Assembly: GCA_037131065.1 (NCBI GenBank)
Contig: JBAXRT010000142.1
Location: 1-7,137 of the forward strand
From: JBAXRT01 sp037131065
GTDB lineage: Bacteria; Bacteroidota; Bacteroidia; Bacteroidales; FEN-979
Direction of reading: 5' to 3'
DNA: 7,137 bases
The translations under genes were made by a program, and so were the position numbers. Each line of letters begins with the position of its first letter. The first letter of the stretch is position 1. The notes below the pieces were generated by a model that worked only from the letters and a program-made list of their open reading frames with translations, was not told where the DNA came from and did not search any database. Shown one piece after another: positions 1 through 6,966 of the stretch.

Positions 1-419
1 ATATAAGGTATTTGATTTAAAAAATTAAATGGTTCACCAGGATCTCTATCAAAAACACGGTTTATCACAAAATGTTTCATTTCATCAGTAAGTTCCTTCC
101 AGATTGAAGCATTCAGATTATTCAGATCATCTAACCAATGATATCTGACTGCATCCTTCCGTGCTTCTATATCAGATCTAAACCAGCGCTTCGCAAGACC
201 AATTCCAATCGAATCAACAAATAGTTTGCAGAAACTATCATAATTTTTATCTGGGAGAATTTTTTCAATCGGATCCCAATTAACAGGATCCTGCACAATC
301 TTTCGCCAATCTGGGACTGATGTTGTTAGGTATCTCTCCCAATCTGCCCGTGATATATATCTACTGGAATCAGCAGTTTCGATAATTTCTTTAAATTTAT
401 CCAATTCTGATGACATCAT
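1..419 (-). CDS. Unrecognised protein, N-terminal part (runs off left edge)
   Basis: A minus-strand frame is open from two adjacent ATG codons (419-417 and 416-414) to the left edge, giving about 139 residues with no stop. An AAGGT Shine-Dalgarno motif lies just upstream. It is about 4 nt from the first ATG and 7 nt from the second, so the second ATG (416) may be the true start. The protein begins MSSELDKFKEIIETADSS and is acidic and Trp/Tyr-rich, with probable helices and no signal peptide or membrane segment in the visible part. It contains DWRKIVQDPVNWDPIEK and later RYHWLDDLNNLNASIWKEL. I do not recognise the family. It is divergent from the main operon, and the stop of an upstream coding remnant lies 1 nt before the first ATG, so it was probably the second gene of a minus-strand unit. 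It is AT-richer than the plus-strand genes. Confidence 0.75.
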   Translation of the reverse strand, partial: MMSSELDKFKEIIETADSSRYISRADWERYLTTSVPDWRKIVQDPVNWDPIEKILPDKNYDSFCKLFVDSIGIGLAKRWFRSDIEARKDAVRYHWLDDLNNLNASIWKELTDEMKHFVINRVFDRDPGEPFNFLNQIPY

Positions 420-420
420 G

Positions 421-553
421 TTACCTTAATGTAGAGATTTCCCCTTCCATTTTAATATGCATTCCTTTAACTTGAATTGGATCGCTAAAGCCTTCATAAA
501 AAGAAGAGAGTGATATCAATACCGTCGGTCAAATACGCCGTTTCAGATAAATT
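421..553 (-). pseudogene. C-terminal coding remnant upstream of the minus-strand gene
   Basis: On the minus strand the frame ending at TAA (423-421) is open from 528 and encodes 35 residues ending GFSDPIQVKGMHIKMEGEI then STLR, a plausible protein C-terminus. Its last codons contain the Shine-Dalgarno motif of the next gene, which starts 1 nt after the stop. The frame that enters from the right (553-497) reads NLSETAYLTDGIDITLFF and then meets a TGA at 496-494. Removing one base from the A5 run at 498-502 (T5 on this strand) would join the two frames into one sensible sequence. An in-frame TAG at 556-554 separates this from a further open stretch up to about 775. The simplest reading is a gene broken by a frameshift and a stop; a sequencing error at the homopolymer could explain only the frameshift. 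Family not recognised. Confidence 0.4.
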
Positions 554-642
554 CTATCCGAACCAGACCCAATCATCGATTACCCTCTCTGTCAAAAATC
601 GCCTGTTTCCACGCGCTGCCTCTTCTCCCACAGCCAAGCTGA

Positions 643-780
643 GCGGAATATCAAAATGATGAAATTTCAACTGAAGATATCCGGTACTTTCCGAACGCTG
701 AATCGGCAGCTCATGCGTTGGTAAAACGGTTACAGGATGAAGAAGAAGCCAAGCGAAGGGAATCATCCTCTGCAAAATAA
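643..780 (+). pseudogene. Orphan C-terminal fragment, plus strand
   Basis: After a TGA at 640-642 the plus strand is open to TAA at 778-780. It reads 45 residues including EDIRYFPNAESAAHALVKR and a charged tail DEEEAKRRESSSAK. The helical, Glu/Lys/Arg-rich ending resembles a real protein C-terminus, yet there is no ATG or ribosome binding site in this frame. Upstream the coding appearance is lost: the neighbouring frame gives a low-complexity Ser/Thr/Pro-rich read. I interpret it as the 3' end of a decayed or truncated gene. The opposite strand is also open across 554-775, so only one of the two readings is likely to be real; this one looks more protein-like. Family not recognised. Confidence 0.35.
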
Positions 781-781
781 T

Positions 782-807
782 CCGGGTTTGAATATGGTTT
801 TACCCGG
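782..807. other. Small inverted repeat after the orphan fragment
   Basis: CCGGGT at 782-787 pairs perfectly with ACCCGG at 802-807, with a 14-nt loop, and starts 2 nt after the stop codon of the plus-strand fragment. It could be a relic of that gene's 3' hairpin. No T-run follows, so it is not a convincing terminator. Confidence 0.3.
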
Positions 808-890
808 GAACTCTTCAAATTTGGCGAATTTCTGATGGGATTCAAACATCCTTTTAATTTAAAATCGCTTTCATTTCGCTTTATTCAAAC

Positions 891-937
891 TTTAAATAAA
901 CTTTATATACAATTAAAACAAAGGCAACAGTAGTGAT
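891..937 (+). promoter_or_regulatory. Archaeal promoter (TATA box) and weak RBS for the tubulin-like operon
   Basis: The 130 nt before the operon are strongly AT-rich. TTTATATA at 902-909 is a good archaeal TATA box; a second candidate, TTTAAATA, lies at 891-898. Transcription normally starts about 22-27 nt downstream of the TATA centre, here near 930, which leaves a leader of only about 12 nt before the ATG at 943. GTGAT at 933-937, complementary to the 3' end of 16S rRNA, is 5 nt before the ATG and is a partial Shine-Dalgarno. No clear operator repeat is visible. Confidence 0.6.
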
Positions 938-942
938 GCAAT

Positions 943-3036
943 ATGAAGGCTTTGCTCATCGGGTGTGGTCAGGGCGGTTCCCGCCTTACTGAAGCGATAA
1001 TGAAGATCCAGTGCGCGACATTTGGTTTGGATGAAACGAATCATTCAATTAAAAAACAGTTTGATGCTCTGATCATCAACACGAATGTTGCGGATATCAA
1101 AGATATTGACAAAAGGTTTGTCCATGAAAAACACCGGTTGATAATCGGTGGAGGGTACAGTCACACATCAGGGCGTGGCGCTGGTGGCGATCCCCGGCTG
1201 GGGACACAGGCAGCGAGACATGATATCTACCAGATTGAGGCAGCCATTGAAGAAACTGTCAAAGATATCAACCTCAACCCCGAGATGACAAATATTGATG
1301 CGATCATTATCCTCTCCGCCCTTGGAGGAGGATCCGGATCCGGGATGGGTCCTGTTATCGCACACTTGCTCAAAGAGAAATTTGGGACTCATTACCCGAT
1401 AATTGGTATTGTCAGTCTTCCCGGAGAAGAAGAGGGGCAGCTGAATTCTTACAACGCATCCATCTCAATAAATTCATGGCTGAAAGAAAACAATTTTGAG
1501 GGCATCATTACGATAGCCCTGGGTGGAAAAACACTCAAGCCCACAGATGACTCCCTCGAATATTTTGCACGATACAACAAGTCCTTTGCAAAGGCGCTCT
1601 ACATTCTCTTTGGCGGGGGTACAATGGGAGAGGGGAGCAAAACCGTTGATGTCCAGGACATTCTGACAACAATACGAGATGGTGGCGGAATATGCACTCT
1701 CGGACATTTGAGTTGTCACATATCAGAACCCCAAAGCACAGAAGTTCAGGATTGTCCCCTGCTTACCGTTGACAGCAGTACAGACAAGGTAGCAGGATCT
1801 GAAGTGAGAACCCTCCTTGAAAAAGTTGAAGAGCTATGTGAAAGCCACCTGTTTCTTCCAGTCAATATAAAAACCGCCCGTGCCGGGCTGATGGTCATTA
1901 AAGATTCAACAAAATTTAAACTGACGAAGGATGCCGGTAGCAAGGCTGCAAACTGTGTTCAAGCGAAGATCGACGGTCCTTTACGGTATTCGGGTTTAAG
2001 TCACAAAAAATTCCCCCTTATCACGGATAACTCGAACGGTGCGATCTTTAAGGACTACGAAATTTCCGATGAAGACCCTTTATTTACCCGTAATGAAACG
2101 GTTGAACTTGCCCTGCTTGTTTCCGGCATCAGTGATGTAAAAATGATCCAGGATTTGGAGAAGGTTGCAAATAAGGTTTTCCGGTTCACGCGACCCCCCA
2201 TGGGCGAGCGTCTTCTTGCTGAAACACTGGGACTTGGGATCGGTGAAAAGATCGATAGCATGCGTTTGCTTCCCTGCAGCAATTTACGGGATAATCTGGA
2301 AGCCCAGAGCCAGTCAAAAGCAACCAATGCTGTGTTAGAGATCTTTATCGCAGAGCTGGAGGCGATTAACCGGGGTCTGTTGTCAGATGAAAAGATAAAA
2401 AAAGGTATTCGGGTAGTCGATGTGAAACCCGTGCCGGACAATCTGGTCAACTGTGAAGAATTCTCCGCACAAAAAATCATTCACAATTGTTTTGAAATTG
2501 AGCTGCTATTCAACAATCTTGCAGATGAAACCCATTTCAGGAAAAAAACGGTCATCCGAATCCAGGCATATGAGGATAAGGAGAGTCAGACCGGTAAAAA
2601 AACTATTACCTGGCAACCGCCAGAAGTTCTCAAAGACTCGCGTGGCTGGACTGAAAAAGAGCAGGAAATTGCCGATAAGGTGATGGGGATTGTCCGGAAA
2701 CAGTTCAGCGATGCTGTACTCTGTGGTATTGGGGATTACCCCCATATCGATGGAATGGTGAAAAAATACGTAAAACGGATAAGGATCATAACCCCCCCAT
2801 CTAAATCCGAAAAAGTTGTCTGTTCCTATTATTACTGGATCGACGCCCACCCGGATCCAGTGATTTTTTCAATGGTTGTATTAGACGCGATCCAGAAATC
2901 CAGTGAAAAGAAGGGATATTCAGACTTCTGGAATATCCTTCTGGAGAAGACCGATGAGTTCCCATCCACAGAGAAAATTCATGGCATTTTCGCGACTCTC
3001 AATGTAAACCCGCCAGGAGGTGTCGGTGATGAATAA
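943..3036 (+). CDS. CetZ-like tubulin/FtsZ superfamily GTPase with long C-terminal extension
   Basis: A cytosolic, probably polymer-forming GTPase of 697 residues. Seen in the sequence: strand S1 and nucleotide loop T1 (IGCGQGGSRL, residues 6-15); INTN at 45-48 after S2; a Gly-rich segment GRGAGGDPRLG (77-87); the tubulin signature in loop T4, LGGGSGSGMGP (127-137); LPGEEEGQLNSYN (159-171), close to the LPGSDEG-type segment of CetZ proteins; and the T7 catalytic loop VDVQDI (235-240), with D236 and D239 matching the D-x-x-D pair that triggers GTP hydrolysis in the neighbouring subunit. The C-terminal tubulin subdomain is CetZ-like (SHLFLPVNIKTARAGLMVI, 301-319; LLVSGISDVKMIQDLEKVA, 391-409). 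CetZ and FtsZ proteins usually have about 350-450 residues; here a further 280 residues (about 420-697) form an unrecognised alpha/beta extension. First gene of the operon, overlapping the next by 8 nt. The alternative label is an FtsZl-type noncanonical tubulin, but the motifs fit CetZ better. Superfamily assignment is firm; cellular role is unknown. Confidence 0.93.
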   Translation: MKALLIGCGQGGSRLTEAIMKIQCATFGLDETNHSIKKQFDALIINTNVADIKDIDKRFVHEKHRLIIGGGYSHTSGRGAGGDPRLGTQAARHDIYQIEAAIEETVKDINLNPEMTNIDAIIILSALGGGSGSGMGPVIAHLLKEKFGTHYPIIGIVSLPGEEEGQLNSYNASISINSWLKENNFEGIITIALGGKTLKPTDDSLEYFARYNKSFAKALYILFGGGTMGEGSKTVDVQDILTTIRDGGGICTLGHLSCHISEPQSTEVQDCPLLTVDSSTDKVAGSEVRTLLEKVEELCESHLFLPVNIKTARAGLMVIKDSTKFKLTKDAGSKAANCVQAKIDGPLRYSGLSHKKFPLITDNSNGAIFKDYEISDEDPLFTRNETVELALLVSGISDVKMIQDLEKVANKVFRFTRPPMGERLLAETLGLGIGEKIDSMRLLPCSNLRDNLEAQSQSKATNAVLEIFIAELEAINRGLLSDEKIKKGIRVVDVKPVPDNLVNCEEFSAQKIIHNCFEIELLFNNLADETHFRKKTVIRIQAYEDKESQTGKKTITWQPPEVLKDSRGWTEKEQEIADKVMGIVRKQFSDAVLCGIGDYPHIDGMVKKYVKRIRIITPPSKSEKVVCSYYYWIDAHPDPVIFSMVVLDAIQKSSEKKGYSDFWNILLEKTDEFPSTEKIHGIFATLNVNPPGGVGDE
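3015..3022 (+). promoter_or_regulatory. Strong Shine-Dalgarno that sets the start of the second gene
   Basis: AGGAGGTG lies 6 nt before ATG 3029, inside the last codons of the GTPase gene. A GTG at 3020 in the same frame would overlap this motif and is therefore an unlikely start. Confidence 0.8.
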
Positions 3037-4138
3037 AAACAAAATTATGACGGTGCTCCTGCTGATAATCCTTGCAGCAATCCTTGCGGTACCTGTCTAT
3101 GCAGCAGAGGTCAGTAAAACTCAATATGCTTCGGAAGTGTACACGGAAAATGCGGATTATAAAATTTCTGAGATCTTTAAGGCGCCAGATATTCTACCTC
3201 CACCAGGGCCTATTGATGGTATTACTATCCAGACAAATCCCCCAGTGTATTTCCAGCGATATGCGCTGGTAAGCAAACCTGGATCAGGCATTGACATCAG
3301 TTTTGTACTGACTTCCCCCGGGGTTCAGTATAAATCGGATCTCGACGGATTGAAAGTCTCGGTTAACACAGTTCCGGTCACGACCGATACTCTGACAGCA
3401 GACAAAGGGGTTGTCAGGATACAGGGAATTGTTCCCTACGCTGCCACTCCAGACCAGGCTGTCAGAATCATCGAGCTCTCGGGCATGTCTGCTACAGATA
3501 ACAACCAATTCCTTGTGTATGTGACAACCAATGAGATGGCAGCAGCTAAAAATGCAATTTACCTCCTGAATGAAAAAATCACCAAAGGCGGGGCTGACTC
3601 CCTTAAACCCGTTCTCCAGGAAGCCGTTGATAATTACAAGAAAGGCAATTTTATCCTGGCAAAAACGTTCGCTGAAAAAGGCTCCCAGCAGGGATCTTCC
3701 CAGACGGAAGGATTTAATGACGGATTACTCAGGGGGTTAATTATCGCAGTTATTCTCCTGGTTGTGGGATCCGTCGCCGGATTCTTGTATGGAAGAAAAA
3801 TTGCAAACAAACCGGATTTACTGAAGATCGAACAGGTAGTCCTGAAATACTATGGGACGCGGAGCGAGAACCCCTTCAGCCCGGTAAAGATTTCCAGGGA
3901 GTGCGATGCCGTCCTTGAACGGGCATTCGATTTCAATGCAAAACGTGCTGAACTGCTAAAAAAGCAAAAAGACCAGCCCGGGGGCAGCGTGGACCCCAAC
4001 CGTCTCACCAGTCCTGAACTCAGGCCCAGCTTGTTCCAGGCGTTATACGAGAAAACAAAGTTTGGCAAGTGTCAGGCGTTCGATGCAGGAATTGTATACC
4101 TAAATAAAAAACTAAGTGAAAAAGAATCGAAACGCTGA
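3029..4138 (+). CDS. Single-pass membrane protein with signal peptide, ectodomain and cytosolic tail
   Basis: The protein has 369 residues from ATG 3029, chosen for the AGGAGGTG motif 6 nt upstream. An in-frame GTG at 3020 would add three residues but overlaps that motif. The N-terminus is a classic signal peptide: Lys residues, a hydrophobic core of residues 7-20 and a likely cleavage near VYA-A (25/26). Residues about 55-168 look like a beta-rich outside domain, followed by a helical, possibly TPR-like segment (171-218) and a Gly/Ser/Gln linker (about 218-230). One membrane helix spans about 233-254 (LLRGLIIAVILLVVGSVAGF), ending in the basic YGRK stop-transfer signal. The last 110 or so residues are charged, helical and predicted cytosolic. 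I do not recognise a family. The gene overlaps the GTPase gene by 8 nt, implying translational coupling and similar output. A natural inference is that the tail contacts the GTPase or the third protein, linking the filament to the membrane and an outside ligand. Confidence 0.88.
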   Translation: MNKNKIMTVLLLIILAAILAVPVYAAEVSKTQYASEVYTENADYKISEIFKAPDILPPPGPIDGITIQTNPPVYFQRYALVSKPGSGIDISFVLTSPGVQYKSDLDGLKVSVNTVPVTTDTLTADKGVVRIQGIVPYAATPDQAVRIIELSGMSATDNNQFLVYVTTNEMAAAKNAIYLLNEKITKGGADSLKPVLQEAVDNYKKGNFILAKTFAEKGSQQGSSQTEGFNDGLLRGLIIAVILLVVGSVAGFLYGRKIANKPDLLKIEQVVLKYYGTRSENPFSPVKISRECDAVLERAFDFNAKRAELLKKQKDQPGGSVDPNRLTSPELRPSLFQALYEKTKFGKCQAFDAGIVYLNKKLSEKESKR

Positions 4139-4170
4139 CGAGACCATATTATTTCCAACGTCAGGTCACG

Positions 4171-6960
4171 ATGAAATCACTAGTCATATCTCTAGGTGGA
4201 ACCAAGGCTGCGCGGATAGCAGATATCTTCGCATATTATACCAGCAAACTGGACTCGCGGCTTTACGTAGAAGTCTTTGATACCAAAGGTAAAGCGCTCC
4301 CTGACGCAACGGTGAAGATTACCAAAAAGGAAATTCCTCCGGAAAAGCCGGAACAGGTCATGACCGGCGCTCCGGTCCTCATACCCTATCTCCTGGAGGT
4401 ATCAAAACAGGGGTATGAATCTGTCCGGGAAGTTGTTGAAGTCAAACCGGAACAAATCAGTACCGTCCAGGTAACTCTTGCAAAGGAACGGACATTTTTT
4501 TTACTCACTACGGTATTCTTAACCCTTCTTGCCCCGTTTTTATGGGCACTGCTCATGTATGCCGGCATTCTCCTGGGCAATCCTTTAGCTGACTACCTGA
4601 GTCTTTCGATCCTCATCTTCTTTGCCCAGCTTGGAGGGGCATTCGCCGGTCTTAAAACCGTTGGAGCCCGTATCGAGGCAGTGATAAAAAACCGCTACTT
4701 CTCCGGAGTCATCGGCATTATTACCGGAGAATTCATCGCCATATTGGGATGTAACTTCGTACTGGGGTATCTCCTTGGTGCAGTCGGGTTTATCCGGGAT
4801 TTATTTGGCGGGTATGCACTCGCCGGGCAGGATATCGGCATAATTGTAATTTTTATGGTCATCCTTGCGATCGCAGGTCTTCTGATTGATCAGCATGTCC
4901 TTCCCCGGCTCAATAAAAACTGGATCACAACAAGCATGGTTGTGGCATTCGGTGCGATGCTCGGGGGTTTGTTCAGTTACTTTTACTTAAGCAGGATCGC
5001 ACGGCTGGTAAATATTCTCACACTCAGTCCACAAGGAGTTGATGTGAGTACATTTTTCCCATTTATTGTTTTAGGCTTCACCCTGCTCTGGTGCTATGGC
5101 GTAATGTATTTCCTGAAAAAACGGGGACTTATTCTCGACAACGCCAATCTCTATGAAGCGGTTTTCAGCATTCTGGGTGTCATGCTTATCTCCGTCATGT
5201 TGCCGCTACTCTTCGGAAAAGCAACGATACTGGTGCCGTTTGCAGGAGGATCTGTTTCCGGTGCAATCAGTGGGTTAATTGCGTATTTCCTGCTGTTTGG
5301 TGGATTATCGACAAAATCAGGGATCAAATCAATAACCGAAGGAGATATTCTCATAAAACAATACCAACTCCAGACAACCTCGTTTATTGTCGATACAATC
5401 CGATCAAGACTGGAAAATCTTAAGTTCATCTCACCAGACTGCATTCATTACATCAATGAGCCCAAGCGGGATGCGGCAAGTTTTTTCAATACGGATCTTA
5501 AAGATCAGATACGGAAGAAAATTAATGGTATTTATCGTAAGAACCTCGAAGGATGTTCGCGACTTTTCTCCTCATTTGTAGTCATTGCTGACCTGAGGAA
5601 TAACAATCTTTGTGAGATTTTTCCGTTGGTACTGGCATTCCTGCGGGAGGAATATTCAATTCCGGTATATGCCGTTGTGATCTCAACAGAACAAAAGATT
5701 AACCGGAACTGGATGAAAAAGGTCATTGAAAAATCCGATGCGGTATTTCCGGTTGATTACCAGCTCTTTGATGATGTCTTGTACCTTGACCGTTTTTTTT
5801 ACCAGAACGGCGGGGAATTGAAAAATGAAGAGATCTATGAAGAGGGCTGCGTAGTAGAGCTCATACGCCGGATTGCGCCCCTCCTGGAAATTGGCGAACG
5901 ACACTCACCATCAGGTCTGGATGTCTCTCATGTCAACCGCCTCCTTTCAAGGAACAGGATGCCTGTAACAAACTGTAATGAAATCCCGGACGTCATACCC
6001 CCGTCAAGTCAGAATGTAGCAACATTCGGGTATTTCCTTCTCCACACGGACAAATGCCGTAATTTCAATCTCGAACTGGGAATGGGCGAATACCTCGAAT
6101 TTGCCTTACGACACCCCCTCTGGAGAATGGAACGATCCGGAAAATCTACGAGAGCGCTTGTCATTGTCCGGGGAAAACGGGAGCTGGTCAAGGTCGGGCT
6201 GGTACGGACATGGATGCAGGATCTCTATGATGGTCCAGTAATTGTAACGGGAGATCTTCTCACAGAGTCCAGCGACACACTTGAAATAATTATTCTCATC
6301 TCTCACATTCTCAATGACGTTGCAGAGGATCCGGGAGCTGGTGGCGGGTGTTCCGAGAATATTCCTGATTCTCCTGTATCTCCGGGAGTATTCCGAAAAT
6401 ACTGGAATGACCTTATCAAAAAGGAAAAACCCGAAATCGAAGAAACCGGTGAACGTTTCCGGTATGGCACGATCGATGCATATACAAATATCGTGAAAAA
6501 ATATTACAATCGCTCTCCGCTAATCAGATATCGAGCAGTTACACTTGCACGGCCGTATCCGGGAGCCCAGAACTGGGAGCAGGCAAAGGCGATCTGTGAA
6601 TGGGTGAGGGATAATATAAGTTACGTGTCTGATCCACTGGACAGCGAATATATACAGTTACCGGAAGAAACACTCAACAATGGCGGTGGTGACTGTGATG
6701 ATCAGGCAGTAATTCTTGCGTCCCTGCTTATGTGTGTTGGATTTCGCTGTGCCCTTGTCACACTACCTAAACATATCTATGCGGCAGTTCATGCTCCTGA
6801 TGCACCGGGCAATGTCAGAACCTACAAAGATAAGGCTTGGCCGGACGGGACATCCGCTCGTGACTGGATTGGATTCGACCCCACCTGCACCAACTGTCGA
6901 TTCGGTGAACTGCCGGAAGATGACATAAATAATATCAACGCCATTGCGATTATCGGGTGA
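4171..6960 (+). CDS. Polytopic membrane protein with degenerate tubulin-like and transglutaminase-like domains
   Basis: The protein has 929 residues; ATG 4171 has AGGT 4 nt upstream and follows the previous gene by 32 nt. Domains in order: residues 28-105, a carboxypeptidase-regulatory/PEGA-like beta-sandwich (LYVEVFDTKGKALPDATVKI at 31-50, SKQGYESVREVVEVKPEQIS at 78-97); residues 107-378, about eight membrane segments (near 107-135, 141-163, 176-207, 221-240, 252-273, 293-316, 328-349, 351-378); residues about 398-718, a region I align by eye to the CetZ fold but without the Gly-rich GTP loops; residues about 795-925, a transglutaminase-like (papain-fold) domain. In the last, C842 (GGGDCDDQA), H868 (PKHIYAAV) and D903 (GFDPT) fit the Cys-His-Asp triad. 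No signal peptide is present, and an even number of helices would put both termini in the cytosol. The architecture is unknown to me. The transglutaminase-like call is firm; the tubulin-like call is a remote-homology inference. Enzymatic activity (protease, amidase or cross-linking) cannot be told from the sequence. Confidence 0.88.
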   Translation: MKSLVISLGGTKAARIADIFAYYTSKLDSRLYVEVFDTKGKALPDATVKITKKEIPPEKPEQVMTGAPVLIPYLLEVSKQGYESVREVVEVKPEQISTVQVTLAKERTFFLLTTVFLTLLAPFLWALLMYAGILLGNPLADYLSLSILIFFAQLGGAFAGLKTVGARIEAVIKNRYFSGVIGIITGEFIAILGCNFVLGYLLGAVGFIRDLFGGYALAGQDIGIIVIFMVILAIAGLLIDQHVLPRLNKNWITTSMVVAFGAMLGGLFSYFYLSRIARLVNILTLSPQGVDVSTFFPFIVLGFTLLWCYGVMYFLKKRGLILDNANLYEAVFSILGVMLISVMLPLLFGKATILVPFAGGSVSGAISGLIAYFLLFGGLSTKSGIKSITEGDILIKQYQLQTTSFIVDTIRSRLENLKFISPDCIHYINEPKRDAASFFNTDLKDQIRKKINGIYRKNLEGCSRLFSSFVVIADLRNNNLCEIFPLVLAFLREEYSIPVYAVVISTEQKINRNWMKKVIEKSDAVFPVDYQLFDDVLYLDRFFYQNGGELKNEEIYEEGCVVELIRRIAPLLEIGERHSPSGLDVSHVNRLLSRNRMPVTNCNEIPDVIPPSSQNVATFGYFLLHTDKCRNFNLELGMGEYLEFALRHPLWRMERSGKSTRALVIVRGKRELVKVGLVRTWMQDLYDGPVIVTGDLLTESSDTLEIIILISHILNDVAEDPGAGGGCSENIPDSPVSPGVFRKYWNDLIKKEKPEIEETGERFRYGTIDAYTNIVKKYYNRSPLIRYRAVTLARPYPGAQNWEQAKAICEWVRDNISYVSDPLDSEYIQLPEETLNNGGGDCDDQAVILASLLMCVGFRCALVTLPKHIYAAVHAPDAPGNVRTYKDKAWPDGTSARDWIGFDPTCTNCRFGELPEDDINNINAIAIIG
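5362..6324 (+). other. Degenerate CetZ/tubulin-like domain within the membrane protein
   Basis: Residues about 398-718 follow the order of secondary elements seen in the GTPase encoded two genes upstream. TTSFIVDTIRSRLENLKF (402-419) matches helix H1. A strand with IHYIN (425-429) sits where INTN/INTD normally occurs. SSFVVIADLRNNNLCEIFPL (467-486) then EEYSIPVYAVVIST (493-506) match S4-T4-H4-S5. IYEEGCVVELIRRIAPLLEIGE (555-576, split here as IYEEGCVVEL and IRRIAPLLEIGE) matches the CetZ helix before T7. LDVSHVNRLLSRNRMPV (583-599) occupies T7. RALVIVRGKRELVKVGLVRT (661-680) and a final ILISHI strand (708-713) match the C-terminal subdomain. The GQGG and GGGSGSG loops are replaced by QTTS and ADLRNNN, and the second T7 acid is His587, so GTP binding and hydrolysis are probably lost. 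This is a by-eye alignment, not a computed one. Confidence 0.55.
6553..6945 (+). other. Transglutaminase-like (papain-fold) domain
   Basis: Residues about 795-925 carry the usual layout of this family: a helix with ICEWVRDNISYV (808-819), the nucleophile motif GGGDCDDQAVILASLL (838-853, C842), the histidine strand KHIYAAVHAPD (867-877, H868) and the aspartate motif WIGFDPTC (899-906, D903). All three expected catalytic residues appear to be present. A C-x-x-C pair (906, 909) directly follows the catalytic Asp. Confidence 0.85.
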
Positions 6961-6961
6961 T
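6956..6961 (+). promoter_or_regulatory. Shine-Dalgarno overlapping the stop of the third gene
   Basis: GGTGAT at 6956-6961 contains the TGA stop of the preceding gene and lies 5 nt before ATG 6967. This favours 6967 over the in-frame ATG at 6985 and implies translational coupling. ATGs at 6960 and 6963 are in another frame that stops at 6978-6980. Confidence 0.65.
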
Positions 6962-6966
6962 GATGA

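Noticed and set aside
554..775. Minus-strand open frame of 73 residues in the left intergenic region
   Set aside because: It overlaps the plus-strand fragment at 643-780, which looks more like protein. Its 3' part could belong to the minus-strand remnant through a TAG, so it is mentioned there but not called as a gene.
1328..1347. Tandem GGATCC repeat
   Set aside because: It is simply the codon choice for the Gly-Ser-Gly-Ser-Gly of the tubulin signature loop.
2055..2480. Long antisense open frame (141 residues) within the GTPase gene
   Set aside because: It lies wholly inside a gene with clear tubulin motifs, is Ser/Arg-rich low-quality protein, and has no supporting ribosome binding site or promoter; a shadow of the real frame.
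2792..2798. Run of seven C as a phase-variation tract
   Set aside because: Short, within an intact frame, with sensible protein sequence on both sides (RIRIITPPSKSEK).
3020..3028. GTG at 3020 as start of the second gene
   Set aside because: It coincides with the end of the AGGAGG Shine-Dalgarno; ATG 3029 has ideal spacing from that motif.
4171..4251. N-terminus of the third protein as a second T1-like nucleotide loop (ISLGGTKAARIADIF)
   Set aside because: It faintly resembles the start of the GTPase, but helix H1 of the tubulin-like region is already accounted for at residues 402-419, and there is no GxGG-type motif.
5793..5800. Run of eight T as terminator or frameshift site
   Set aside because: The frame stays open and protein-like on both sides (LDRFFYQNG), with no stem before it.
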